Origin: Phyto melanocephala | Lineage: Eukaryota > Arthropoda > Insecta > Diptera > Rhinophoridae | Length of the DNA: 64,000 bases | Direction of reading: 5' to 3' | NCBI GenBank assembly: GCA_941918925.1 | Contig: OW799234.1 | Coordinates: 60,368,968-60,432,967, forward strand | Part shown: positions 21,700 to 33,381 of the stretch, in pieces | Numbering within the stretch: the stretch's first letter is position 1 | Layout: each line of letters begins with the position of its first letter | The notes under the pieces: generated by a model | The model's database searches: none | Told to the model about the DNA's origin: nothing | Seen by the model: only the letters and a program-made list of their open reading frames with translations | Program-made: the position numbers and the translations under genes

Positions 21700-24600
21700 T
21701 TAATTCGGTTCCTCTATCTCAACAACCTTTAAAAACGTTAAACTTTTACGTCTTATACAATTTTCACTACTTTTCAAACTTTGCAGTTGTGAAAAATCAA
21801 TTTCCTTCTCTTCGTTAGAATGCATTTTTTCCAAATGTTTTTTATATCTAAAATGTAAACAATTTTATGTAATTTATTAATATAATAAATATCTACGGCG
21901 TTGTTCCTAACAGGAAACTTTGTGCTAACTAACAAGCTGTTTTGTTTTTTCTTATTGGAATTTACACATAAAAAAGTTAGCATAAAGTTTCTTGTTATGA
22001 ATAACGCCGATATTTTTATACCCTTCACACAGTGAAAAAGGGTATATATAGGTTTGTCATTCCGTGTGAAATTTCTACAATTTTCATTTCCGACCCCATA
22101 AAGTATATATTTTCTGAAAGCTTATGAATAGGGGAGTCGATTAAGCTCTGTCAGTCTGTCCGTCTGACCGTCTGTCCGTGTGTATGTTGAAATCAACTTT
22201 TTGAAGACCCCCGACATCGCTCGGACCCGGGTGAGGTATTACAATATCAGAAATATTTGGGAGTAGAACGGTATTGAAAATCAGAAACATTGGTACATAA
22301 ACAACTGAGATATGAGCAAAAACCCACGACCACCTCGATTTTTTTTTCACAAAAACAACATTACAACAACAACATACATACATACAAACGTGTATACTGG
22401 TTAGAGAAAACGTGGCATCGAATCCCAGCTGAGCCAAAAAAAATTTTTTTTAAAATTTTTTTTAAAATTTTTTTTTTATATTTTTTTATTTTTTATTTAA
22501 TATATTATTTATATTTTTATTATTATTTTTTTAAGTTTTTTTTTTAGTTTTTTTTTATTTTTAGTTTTGTTTTATATATATTATATATATAATAATTTTT
22601 TTTTAAATTTTTTTTTTAAATTTTTTTTTTAAATTTTTTTTTATTTTTTTTTTTTGTTTTTTTAACATACATACGAGAATTTATAATTTTACAATGGGAT
22701 GTTTTTATATATGTATGAACGTATTTCAGATGGGATGAATGGTGACACAAACTACTGTTATTGCATGACTACACGTTGTGAAGGGTATATAAGATTCGGC
22801 ACGGCCGAATATAGCACTTTTACTTGTTTAATCTTCGCTTACTTACTTTTGCTTTGAAGGGTATGCTTCACTACAAAAACTACAGGGATATGGCATTTCA
22901 TTATGCTTATGGGAATGTTCTTCCAACGCTTTTGTAGAGCTACACAATTTGCCACAATCTTTACATTCAAATTTAATGCGCTGATGTGTTAACATATGTG
23001 TCTTCAAGTGTGTTTTAGTAACAAATTTTTTAACACACATTGTACACTCGTAGGGTCTTTCACCTGTATGAAATCTCATATGTATTTTCAGTTCGTTAGG
23101 CCTAGTAAAATCTTTTCCACATTCGACACATTTCCGGGTTTGACCTTCATGTATTCGTTTATGGTTGATTAAAGCATTTTTAGAAATATATACCTACACA
23201 AGTAAAAATGTTTATTTTTGTGTGTGTGAATATTTACAAATTTTCTACATTTGTTAACTTATGTACATATTTACCTTATCACAGTAATTGCATCTCATTG
23301 ATTCGCGATCGCCGAGGTGTATGGCCATATGCTGATTTAGATAGCGTTGAAATGCAAATTCTTTGCCACAAATATCACATTTATTTTTTTCCTGCTCTTT
23401 TTGACGTTTATGAAAACCTAAGTGTATCTTCAATTCATAACTACCGCTAAATTGTTTTCCACATTCATTGCAACTTAATGTTTGTCTTTCGTGTATACGT
23501 TTATGACTAATCAACGCAGTTTTGCTGACAAATTCCTATAGGAAATACGTATTTACACATAAATTGATTTAAAATAAAATTGAAGTTGTAGCTATAAAAA
23601 TTCCACAGATCGTTTTTTGTAGAAATGTCCTAATGTTATTGTGATATGAAAAGACTAACCTTATTACAGAATTCACATTTATGTGTCTCCTGATATCCTT
23701 CATGCTCACTCATATGTTGTGTCAAATAACGTTGCAAGGAAAATTCTTTGTCACAGATTTTACAGACATATGGATTATGTTTCTTTGCCTTGCGTTTGTG
23801 ATAATATAGATGTATTTTTAAAAGATTTTCGCTATTGTAAAAGCGACCTTAAATAAAATGAAAATAATTTTTAACAAAAATAACAAATAAAAAAAGCAAT
23901 TATTTGTAAAAATTTTAATTTTTTTTTTTTATAGTGATCTAGGTCAACAGAAAATTAAAAATAATATACATTTAATTTGCTGTATTATTCCTTTATACTA
24001 ACTAACTACTAACGACAACGAAATGATTAGAATTTTTTTAAATGTTAAGAGGTTATTGAGCAATTACTTACTGCAAATGTTGCACTTAAGTCTTTTAGAT
24101 ATACTGTTATCTTTTTTATTCATAAGAGTTTCAGATTCCTCTTGTAAACATGGGCTTTGTATTGATTTTTCGTTTTGTATTTCTGTAAATAAATAAATAT
24201 TTTGCTATTATTAAAATTCATGCTTACATAAACATATACATATCTATATTTCCAAACTTAATTTCATAAATAGAAATTATGCTATGCCTTTCTCTATCTT
24301 AAAGATTGTATCAGAAAAAACGTATACTCGTATTAACTTAAATAAAACTTAAACTTTTCAATAAAAAAATTCTCAAAAATACGTCAAATTTTTCTAACAT
24401 TGTAAGAAATCATTAAACATAAAAATATTGGTATATTCCTCGGTATTAAAAAATGTATTCACCTTTTGCGGAAATAATCCCATTAAACATTTATAGTTAC
24501 TTCCGTTACATTTTTGGGAACCTTTTCTTTGTCTTTTTTTCCAAAGTAGCATGATGCTAAATCAGGCTAGAAATATGAAAGAACTCTGTGCTGTTTTGAG

Positions 24601-27372
24601 AATGGTAAGTCGCTTTTAAAGACTGTGTAATATATATTTTGGTATTTATCGTGCCTGATGTCATAAATAATTGACATAATTGTTTGTTTTTTGTCCGGTA
24701 TTTTTCTTGAACATTACGTTATCCATTAGCCACATAAAAATTATGGTCCGAAAGTTTTAAAAAATCTGCCAGTACATACATTTTAAAATCCACAACAAAA
24801 CAGCTGTATTTTTTATAAAATTTGTTCTAAATTTTTTCGCTCCTAATTTCTTTATCGCATTGCGATCTGGAACTTTCTGAACTTTAAACGACTTTAACCC
24901 AGCTTAAGCTCTGCGTATAAAAGAATTAGAGCATATAAATTTACGGGTTTCTCTATAGATAAAGTTTTGACTTCTTACCAATATCTGTTACACCTTTTAT
25001 TTTTCCTGAACCAGGTTTTTCTCAATCTTAAAGTTTTACTTTTACTGTTTAATGGCTTTGAAACAGTGTGGCAATAAATTTTAATGACTTTTTACGCTGT
25101 CCGTTTTGCCCAAAATATAAGTTTAAAATTACTGATTTAGAAAAGATAATATCTGACATATTTGTAAAAGTTTATGCCATTAAAATATAATAATTTGATG
25201 GATCAAGGATGAGTTTTGGTTGGAATAGTGTGTATTAGTTTTCCCTGACTCCTTAAATTTTAATAGGCAAGTCGATAACACTTTACGCACAGTATACATC
25301 CGATAAATATATAATTTGAAAGAAATTTTCTTGGAGAAGAGCGTAATATAGGTCCTTCTAAAATCAGTACAGTATTTTGGGAGTTTTAAGCATTGAAAAT
25401 TACTACTAACATATAAACAAAACAATAAATAAAGTAATGTATGTATGTCCAAAACCTAATCTAATGTGTGTCAATGGTGTCATTGCATTTCAGAGAGAAT
25501 TTTTATAAATATGAGAAAAGAGAGAAATTGAAATTCGTAACATCAGCCTAGCATTAAAAAAAAGCAAAACGTAAACAGTGAGATTTATATAAATTAAAGG
25601 AGACCCAGCAAAAAAAGCTGTAAGTAGCGCAAAGTGAATTACATTTTTAAGACTTCTAAATCAATAGTTTAAAATCATTCAATCTAAAAGACTCCATAAA
25701 TGCAAAATAATATGTCATAAATGATGTGTTTAAAAATAAATGCAACATCATGGAAAACATCTTAAAACAATTCATGTAAACAAACAAAATCAACTTATGA
25801 AATATCGGATTCTTTTCACCAAATATACATAAGTTCTATGCACTTATGGAGAATGGAGTGCAGTTTATTAATATACTTATGCAAACAAATGATCACCAAT
25901 AACACAAATCATTAATGTTTTCACAAAAATTGTATCACTTCGTCACCAGTTGGGACTCATGCAAAATCACTTTTTTCTAATAGTTTTTCTTTTTTTTTTG
26001 CTGGGAGTTAAAGCATTATTGTTTTAGAATTAAAGTACATAAATTACTGAATTGATTTATTTGTTACTAGCTTTTGCCCGTGACTTCGTCTGCGTAGTTA
26101 TCGGCACGAAAGATAACCTATTTATGTAATATAATAATTAAGGTTTTATGCGTCATTGAATAAAATAATCAAAATATTTAAATATACAAACAATCATATT
26201 TATTATATTAGTGGGATAGGATTGAATGCAAATTTTAACACAAAATACTTTTATAGAGAACGTAAAAATTATGGACACTCGAAGCCCATAAACAAAAATA
26301 CAAAAAATATATCTATTGCATATTCGCTTGATTATCGTGATAAAGGGTAGCTTATGTGTTAGTCTAGGTTATTGTCTATCTGTTCGACAAATTTTATTAA
26401 GTTCCGTTTAGCTGTTTTTGTGTGATTAAGTAACAATCATTTAAATATACACATTTATTATATTAGAAGGAAGAATGATTTATATTATGGACTTTATGAT
26501 ATCAATATATACATAAGTAATATATATATTTATGATAATTGTTTACCTTGTTTGCCCACCACGGCTTTTTTTTAGTTTGGTGATAATCGAGTGAGAGCTG
26601 AAAGCTGGTTAGTAAAATACACGTTTTGTATTTTTCATAAATTTGTTCAAAATTCTTTACCCTTAATTTGACCCATTTAGATTTAATGTAAAATGTATAA
26701 CAAACATGAGCAGGCAAAAAATTGTCGTTTGACATCAATATAAAAGCCGTAATAGTCAATAGTTACTTATTTGTATTCCGAGTGGAATCAAAACATTTGG
26801 TATCGTCATTGAAGTGATTTTTTTAAATAGGTACATATGTTAACATTTATTTACCTGCTTACCTTTTAAAATCTCTTCCTCTAGTTCAGCAAAATCGTTG
26901 TCTTCGATCAAATCAAAATCTGTATTTTCTTCATGTTTTTTATCAATATAAGATTCTGTTCCAACAAAACCACTATCACTCTATTAAATTTATAATCAAT
27001 GTCTTTTAATACATATAATTAGAGAATTAATTAATATATGCTACTCACCACTGACGCAATTTCGATAGATATTTCTGTATGTTCGATTGTTTCATTATTG
27101 GTAAGACATTTCTCCCATTCTTCTTCTAAAATGGCTTGTGAATCTTGAGCCTTTTGTAAGAATTCATAGACAACTTGCAATTCTTGTGCGCATTTTATAC
27201 ATAAATATTTTGGACAAAAATCATCCTCGACGATAGATAAATTTGTGCATAAACGCAAACATTCTAAATAATTCATTGAAGAGTCTTCGCCGCACTCGAA
27301 AAGTGTATGATAATGTACGACTTCATTGGTAGCGTTTAAACAGACGCGACAAATTGGTAAATCATTTTCCAT
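21700..27372 (-). CDS. ZAD C2H2 zinc-finger protein, 7 coding exons, 10 fingers, 498 aa
   Basis: Coding exons on the minus strand are 27372-27049, 26980-26863, 24182-24072, 23847-23660, 23535-23275, 23193-22847 and 21847-21700 (TAA at 21702-21700). Every junction is GT-AG and the phases agree. The N-terminus [11 protein letters not shown] is a ZAD with cysteines at about 8, 11, 58 and 61. An acidic linker (to about 175) follows, then ten C2H2 fingers from residue 181 to 459 and a 39-residue tail. Introns split fingers 1, 3, 6 and 10; all four are restored by splicing. Fingers 1-3 and 4-6 look like a duplicated module. Likely a nuclear DNA-binding regulator with unknown target; no gene name is justified. 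The ATG at 27372 is chosen because it immediately precedes the ZAD. The gene is convergent with the other ZAD gene. The last intron contains a DINE-1 copy only 17 bp from the donor, and intron 2 (2.7 kb) contains a MITE and another repeat. Confidence 0.88.
22017..22829 (+). mobile_element. DINE-1/mini-me-like element in last intron of the 21.7-27.4 kb gene
   Basis: It starts TATACCCTTCACACAGTGAA and ends GCCGAATATAGCACTTTTAC. The GTCTGTCCGTCTGACC block is near 22152 and the AT-rich centre spans 22435-22660. It is antisense to the host gene and very similar to the copies at 3276 and 62504. Confidence 0.82.
25608..26007 (+). mobile_element. CCCAGCA-family MITE in intron 2 of the 21.7-27.4 kb gene
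   Basis: A clean single copy of about 395 bp with CCCAGCAAAAAAAG at the left and TTTTTTTTTTGCTGGG at the right. The interior is shared with 6.1-6.5 kb and 10.0-11.2 kb. The target duplication was not resolved. Confidence 0.75.
26068..26500 (-). repeat. Dispersed repeat ending CTAGT, Helitron-like candidate
   Basis: The reverse complement ends CGCAGACGAAGTCACGGGCA followed by AAAGCTAGT. The same family in forward orientation ends at about 57952 (ACGCGGGCACAGGCTAGT). A CTAG end followed by T fits Helitron 3' ends, but I see no clear hairpin. Non-coding. Confidence 0.4.
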
Positions 27373-27879
27373 AATTAAATTTGCAATTAATTAAGGCAAT
27401 AAATCTGTAAATTATGTTCAATACTTTTTTTTAAACAATTGATTCCAGAAATCGTTAACAAAATTCAGAGTCCACAAATCGTGAACAAAGTAATTGTTTA
27501 CACAAGTACTCGGTTTTTAGTTACTCGATGTCAAAAACGCAGGCGGAGTTATAAAAAGTCGGCGAAGAAGAGGGTTGCGGCTAATACTTATGTTATTACA
27601 TGTTATGTTATTACATACATACGACTTATGTATGTAGCAAATTTTGAAGTTTCATGGCCCATATTAATGCAACTGAATCTGTCAAAATAAATTTTTTTAT
27701 TTTCTGTTTAGAATAAATAATTGTAATTGGTTGAAAAATTTGTAAGAAAAAAATCATCCGCCATTTATTTATTGTATTCTACTGGGGATTAAAACGGGTA
27801 GATTTTCAATTACTAAATTCAATTACTATATAGGTATAAATTAGTTGTACAAAATTTTGTGGCGGTCATATTGGATTTT

Positions 27880-28255
27880 TATTATATAACTTTGTCGGCA
27901 GTAACCGATTTATCCAATTTTGTTGAGAATATCGCTAGAGGCATATCATACCTATTTTATTTATTTTTTTTATAAATATGCTCGTATCACAAAAACTTAT
28001 GGGGCAATTGTGCTAGATTTTAAAAGCGATTCAATTCCGGATTTTTTCAAAAGATTAATACTACATACAGTCTGTCCAATATGTGAGGAATTTAAAAGTT
28101 AATTTCAACCAACATACGAATGGAGAGAAATGATTCAATCGACCTGTTTTAGAAAATATATACATTATTGGGTCGGATATGAATATCGTAGAGATTACAA
28201 ACGGAAAGACAAAGCTATACATATATATCTTTGGCACCTCAGATGAAGGGTGCAA
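27880..28255 (-). mobile_element. DINE-1-like fragment
   Basis: Reverse-complement motifs of the element 5' half are present: AGAAAATATATACATTATTGGGTCGG near 28150 (quoted here as two joined parts of the usual motif), then ACGGAAAGACAAAGCTATAC and GAAGGGTGCAAAAAC at the right edge. The 3' half is missing or unrecognisable. Confidence 0.5.
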
Positions 28256-28260
28256 AAACA

Positions 28261-28415
28261 CATGGCTAAGTCACAAGGTGTCTTTAGTGTCGTATTACCA
28301 TAATTTTTAAAATTTTTTAAAACAACTAAAAATGTTACAATAATTGATACAAAAAATTTCAATCATTTTAAAATTTTGGGAAATTATATACGACACCCTT
28401 GTGAATTAGTCAAAT
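28261..28415. mobile_element. Small MITE with TCACAAGGTGTC ends
   Basis: About 155 bp with inverted ends GGCTAAGTCACAAGGTGTC and, inverted, ACTAATTCACAAGGGTGTC. It is related in its ends to the larger GATTCAC-family transposon that begins 8 bp later and to the small element at 36945-37055. Confidence 0.6.
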
Positions 28416-28773
28416 ACATATGTGGGTGATTCACAAGGTGTCTTATCATGTCTTATTGTCCTAAAATTTTACAACGGTTTAAAAATGTTGTTGTTGCTTT
28501 TCAAACAAAAAGTGTCTTATAATAATAGAACTTTGTACGCTATGCTTATTGTGCTGTCGTATTTAATAAGCAGAGACCTGTGCTAAACGGATAAGCCAGC
28601 TAAGCAAGCCGCAGCAGTTTTTGTAAGCTGTCGCAGTTCATTGTATAATTTTATCGGGCCGACATCCAAATTTGAGCGCAGTTGCTAATTTTTGATAACA
28701 AATCACTGGTGGCGTCAAATAAGATCGGCTAAGGACTCTGCTGTTTTTATTTATCAAACAAAATTTAATTTAT

Positions 28774-29983
28774 TGGGTGATTCACAAGGTGTCTTATCAT
28801 GTCATATTGTCCTATTGTCCTAAAATTTTACAATGGTTTAAAAATGTTGTTGTTGCTTTTCAAACAAAAAGTGTCTTATAATAATAGAACTTTGTACGCT
28901 ATTGGGGGATTCACAGTAGTGTCATAAAGTCATATGTCCTATAAAAATAGCATGAAAAATTAAGACTATTGTAAACAACCCCTCATAATTAAGTGTGCTA
29001 TTTTGAATTTAAATCAGCTGATGTAAAACAATTATAAAAATAAATATTTTCCTTCATAATGCCAAAACAAGTAAAAATAAACAAAATAATAGCTAGTTTG
29101 TGCGAAAAGTACATTTTAGATGTTGTAATGGCAGACTCAAGTAAATAAATTACAAATAAATTAAATTTTGTTTGATAAACAAAAACAGCAGAGTCCTTAG
29201 CCGATCTTATTTGACGCCACCAGTGATTTGTTATCAAAAATTAGCAACTGCGCTCAAGTTTGGATGTCGGCCCGGCGACGGCTTACAAAAACTGTTGCGG
29301 CTTGGCTTAGACGGCTTAGCCGTTTAGCACAGGTCTCTGCTTATTAAATACGACAGCACAATAAACATAGCGTACAAAGTTCTATTATTATAAGACACTT
29401 TTTGTTTGAAAAGCAACAACAACATTTTTAAACCATTGTAAAATTTTAGGACAATAGGACAATATGACATGATAAGACACCTTGTGAATCACCCATATGT
29501 TTATTGTGCTGTCGTATTTAATAAGCAGAGACCTGTGCTAAACGGCTAAGCCGTCTAAGCCAAGCCGCAACAGTTTTTGTAAGCCGTCGCCGTTCATTGT
29601 ATAATTTTATCGGGCCGACATCCAAACTTGAGCGCAGTTGCTAATTTTTGATAACAAATCACTGGTGGCGTCAAATAAGATCGGCTAAGGACTCTGCTGT
29701 TTTTGTTTATCAAACAAAATTTAATTTATTTGTAATTTATTTACTTGAGTCTGCAATTAAAACATCTAAAATGTACTTTTCGCACAAACTGGCTATTATT
29801 TTGTTTATTTTTACTTGTTTTTGGCATTATGAAGGAAAATATTTATTTTTATAATTGTTTTACATCAGCTGATTTAAATTCAAAATAGCACACTTAATTA
29901 TGAGGGGTTGTTCACAATAGTCTTAATTTTTCATGCTATTTTTATAGGACTTATGACTTTATGACACTACTGTGAATCCCCCA
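28774..29983 (+). mobile_element. GATTCAC-family TIR transposon, copy B, inserted in copy A
   Basis: The ends are TGGGTGATTCACAAGGTGTC and CACTACTGTGAATCCCCCA. It is flanked by TAT (28771-28773 and 29984-29986), with copy B itself giving the uninterrupted version of the target in copy A. It is split by copy C at 28902/29499. Without copy C it is about 610 bp. Confidence 0.85.
28903..29495 (-). mobile_element. GATTCAC-family TIR transposon, copy C, complete and inserted in copy B
   Basis: 593 bp from TGGGGGATTCACAGTAGTGT to GACACCTTGTGAATCACCCA, in reverse orientation to copy B. It is flanked by TAT (28900-28902 and 29496-29498). Copies B and C are nearly identical, so the insertions look recent. 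No transposase, hence non-autonomous. The superfamily is not settled: the duplication could also be read as TA with an extra terminal T. Confidence 0.88.
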
Positions 29984-30354
29984 TATTTGTAATTTATTTA
30001 CTTGAGTTTGCCATTACAACATCTAAAATGTACTTTTGGCACAAACTGGCTATTATTTAGTTTTTTTTTTTTACTTGTTTTTTGCATTATGAAAGAAAAT
30101 ATTTATTTTTATAATTGTTTTACATCAGCTGATTTAAATTCAAAATAGCACACTTAATTATGAGGGGTTGTTCACAATAGTCTTAATTTTTGATGCTATT
30201 ATAATAGGACATATGACTTTATGACACTAAAGTACCTACCTTTTGGCCGACCAAACTTTTCTAGTTTATCTTTGGATAAAAAAATACAAAAAGTACCCCA
30301 AAAATAAGCAAGAGCTTATAGCTTTTATAACAAATATTTCCAAAATATTTCCTA

Positions 30355-31175
30355 CTAGCCAAACCCGGCGCGCGTTGCTACGCCCCTTAATGAATCGAAA
30401 TGCATTCTGAATTTTAATTGAATATCAAGTGAAAAAACCTAAAAATTATAATTTTTTTATGGGCGTGGCATTGCCCACTTTTCTAGTCACGAAATTGTAA
30501 AGTCATAACAGCTCAATATGTGTGCAAAGTTTCAGAAAAATCGGACCAGTGCAAGTACCTCAAAATTAAAATTGTTTTTATGGGCGTGGCCCTGCCCACT
30601 TTTGTTATCACGAAATTGTAAAGTCATAACAGCTCAATATGTGTGCAAAGTTTCAGAATTATCGGTCCTGTGCAAGTACTTCGAAATAATACCTTTTTTT
30701 TATGGGCGTGGCACTGCCCACTTTTCTAATCACGAAATTATTTTGTCATGACAGCTCAATATGTGTGCAAAGTTTTAGAAAAATCAGTCTGGTGCAAGTA
30801 CCTCAAAATTATAGCCTTTTTTTATGGGCGTGGCCCCGCCCACTTTTTTTATCACAAAATTATAAAGTCACGACAGCTTAATATGTGTGCAAAGTTTCAG
30901 AAAAATCGGGCCAGTGCAAGTACCTCAAAATTAAAACTTTTTTAGGGGCGTGGCCCCGCCCACTTTTCTTATCACGAAATTATTTAGTCATGACAGCTCG
31001 ATATGTGTGCAAAGTTTCAGAAAAATCGGTCAAGTGCAAGTAGCTAAAACTGATAACTAATTTTTTATGGGCGTGGCCCCGCCCACTTTTTTTCATCCAT
31101 AAACACTCCCCGGTATGTGTACAACAACTTACCAAAGTTTGAGCCCGATCGGTTTTGCAGTTTCAGAGTCTATAG

Positions 31176-31206
<31 letters not shown>

Positions 31207-31228
31207 TTTCACTTTTATATATATAGAT
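30355..31228 (+). repeat. 121-bp tandem repeat array, six units, with repeat-element ends
   Basis: The anchor GGGCGTGGC begins at 30461, 30582, 30704, 30826, 30946 and 31069 (periods 120-123 bp). Each unit also has CACGAAATT, AATATGTGTGCAAAGTTTCA and GTGCAAGTACCTCAAAA. The array is bounded by CTAGCCAAACCCGGCGCGCG at the left and an (AC)n block (31182-31202) plus TTTTATATATATAGAT at the right, so it is probably the interior of one mobile element. Not coding; the periodic open frames reflect the repeat. Confidence 0.75.
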
Positions 31229-32205
31229 ATACAAGGTTTGTTTGGTATTAAAAATTGCCTAAATCGGCTTATTAGAAAGAGAGTTATAGCCCGTAATGGT
31301 CAAAAAACAATATCCTTCCAAAGCAATATCCTTCAAACGCATTAACGTAAAGCGATAAAATTTCACAACTATATTTCGTGTATAAAAAAATATCTTTTCA
31401 TGAAAATTGCTCTAATCTATACATTACGAAAGAAGAAGCACAGTGTCTTTTTCTGTATATTTAAAATTTTAAACGTAATAAAACTAATAAAATTAGATGT
31501 ACGTTTCTGACGTTTTGCAAACATTGCTTTTGATCAAAAGACTTTTAATAATGGAAAATTAAGGTAACCGGCCACTTTTACGCCCAACTCCCAATATCAC
31601 GCTTTGTCTCAAATTCATATAATTTCTCTATATATAAAGATTTTGAAAGAATAAAGGACTCTATATTAAAATATAGAAACTACTTTGACACGCCTACTAT
31701 AACGCCTAGTTTTCACGTAATCTACTGGTAATGAAATTTAAAAGCTCATAAAACCAACAGAATTAAAGGTATGATGATTAAATTTGCTACAGATATCCAT
31801 TTAGTCAATGTCATTGTTATGCCAGAAAATTTAGGTGACACGCCCAATTTAATGCCTACCTCCCATATAACGGTTTATCTTAAATTCATACAATTTTTCT
31901 ATGGACAAAGTTTTTGGAAGAATAAAGAACCTTAATGAAATATCTAAGTTGAAATTCTTAGCAGAAACGATATTGGAACGCCAACTTTAACGCTCATTTT
32001 CATTGAAAGACTAAATTTACGAAAATATATTAATAGTAAATCGAAGTTAGACAAAGAAAGTGATACATACTTTAGTATAAAGAAATTATTCCATAGCGAT
32101 TTCTGTTAACAACAAATTAATAAATTTTGTGCTATAAAAGTACATAAAATTGGTAGTGGGTATCAAAAATTCGACTCAGCCGAACATAGTGCTCTTACTT
32201 GTTTT
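31221..32205 (+). mobile_element. DINE-1-like element, GTGGGCG subfamily, 5' truncated
   Basis: Matches 11815-14512 in reverse: CAAGGTTTGTTTGGTATT and GAGAGTTATAGC blocks at its start, TGACACGCCTACTATAACGC at about 31687, and an end reading ACATAGTGCTCTTACTTGTT. It directly abuts the 121-bp array. Confidence 0.6.
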
Positions 32206-32498
32206 CTTATTTTTTAAAGAGCTAACCTAGAGTTAAATTGTTTATCATAGACACCATCATCGTTGTGTTGTTTAAGCAATTTTCGATGTGTTTTGCTTAA
32301 AATGTTTACCAGTTTTTTTCTTTTGTACCTACTTGATGTCTATTACGAAAAATCCTGCATAATCTCTATTAACACCAATGTTATTGTATTATTTGACACA
32401 AAAATATAGTACAAAGATAAAACTCAAAAACACAAAAAAACCTTTTTGTTTGCCAAAAAGTTTTATATTTTGCCAAACACAAATGATGTTAGATGTCA
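32206..32498. other. AT-rich spacer, nothing recognised
   Basis: No convincing open frame, inverted ends or repeat match was seen in this stretch. Confidence 0.4.
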
Positions 32499-32760
32499 TG
32501 CATTAATTCTGTGGCTTGTAGCTAAAAGGGCTAATGTCAAAATATTTACTTTTGAGAAAATTTAAATTGAACTTTAACTTTTATATATGCTTTCATAGTG
32601 ACATTGGTCAGCATTTTATTTATGAAGCTGTTCTGGGTTAAGTATGACTTTAGCTGTTTTACCATAATGAAATAGAGCAAGAAAACAAATGCAATGATTA
32701 ACTCAAAAGAGCAAAAAAGTGACATTGGCCCTTTTAGCTCCAAGCCAGAGAATTATGCAC
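32499..32760. mobile_element. MITE, about 262 bp, 40-bp inverted ends
   Basis: The left arm carries TGTGGCTTGTAGCTAAAAGG then GCTAATGTCA. The right arm is its inverse, with TGACATTGGCCCTTTTAGCT and CCAAGCCAGAGAATTATGCA. Non-coding; the 65-codon minus-strand frame is spanned by the arms and rejected. Confidence 0.65.
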
Positions 32761-32987
32761 TCGAAAATATGACTAATCTATGTAAATTACATATCGTTTG
32801 AAAGCACTTTGCAAGTTAATAAATCAAAATACAGTTGTGTTCAAAAATATAGGAGTGTTAATCCTTAAAAAAAAGTCTTTGTTTGTAAGAAAAAGTCGTA
32901 GTTTTTTATTTTTTTAATCAGATTTACTAACTTATTTATAAGTTTAATTATATACTTACATACATATATATTTTATTCGAACTTAAT

Positions 32988-33243
32988 ATATATCTGTGGT
33001 TTTTTATGGGCAACCGCGTATGACCATTTTATACGATCTTGAGTTAATAATGTCATATTGTCTAATTTTAAACGACCTGTACTTGGTTTTAAAAATTTCT
33101 CAAATAATTTGGACCCATTCCCATTTGTTTAATGGCATAACAACGTAAATTCTATATATTCAAAAAGCGTTTAGCACTAACACGGTTTTGTACCTATCCT
33201 GAAACATTTTATTTTAAGACATACGTGGTTGCCCATAAAAACC
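32988..33243. mobile_element. MITE, about 255 bp, 33-bp inverted ends
   Basis: The left arm contains CTGTGGTTTTTTATGGGCAA and CCGCGTATG. The right arm is CATACGTGGTTGCCCATAAA then AACCACAG. The flanks include TTAA at both sides, but whether this is the target duplication is uncertain. Confidence 0.65.
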
Positions 33244-33283
33244 ACAGATATAATTAATTTTCTGCAAATCATTTTTATTTTGG

Positions 33284-33381
33284 CACAAGTTAATTTTATT
33301 AATTTCCTAAAACATTTTCTAAATAAAATTTAATTAAGAAAATGTTTTAGGAAGTTAAATAATATAATAAAATTAACTTGA
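33284..33381. repeat. Long imperfect hairpin
   Basis: Arms share AGTTAATTTTATTA and TTCCTAAAACATTTTCT in inverted orientation around an AT-rich loop. It could be a very short MITE. Confidence 0.55.

Larger units (their letters stand above)
28423..30229 (+). mobile_element. GATTCAC-family TIR transposon, copy A (outermost)
   Basis: Left terminus TGGGTGATTCACAAGGTGTC starts at 28423. The body is interrupted at 28773 by copy B and resumes at 29987. The right side stops at about 30229 inside the expected terminus (GACTTTATGACACTA), so the right end is truncated. Non-coding; the 60-80 codon frames inside it are incidental. Confidence 0.8.

Noticed and set aside
28998..29854. Similar frames beginning MITNHWWRQI at 2574, 28998 and 29648
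   Set aside because: They are shared sequence of the GATTCAC transposon family. The copies at 2574 and 28998 end differently, and there is no transposase motif.
30461..31090. CRISPR-like array
   Set aside because: The whole 121-bp unit repeats, not just a short repeat with unique spacers, and the context is eukaryotic.
32988..33243. piggyBac element, because TTAA occurs at both sides
   Set aside because: The termini do not begin with the C-rich motif usual for piggyBac, and TTAA is common in this DNA.
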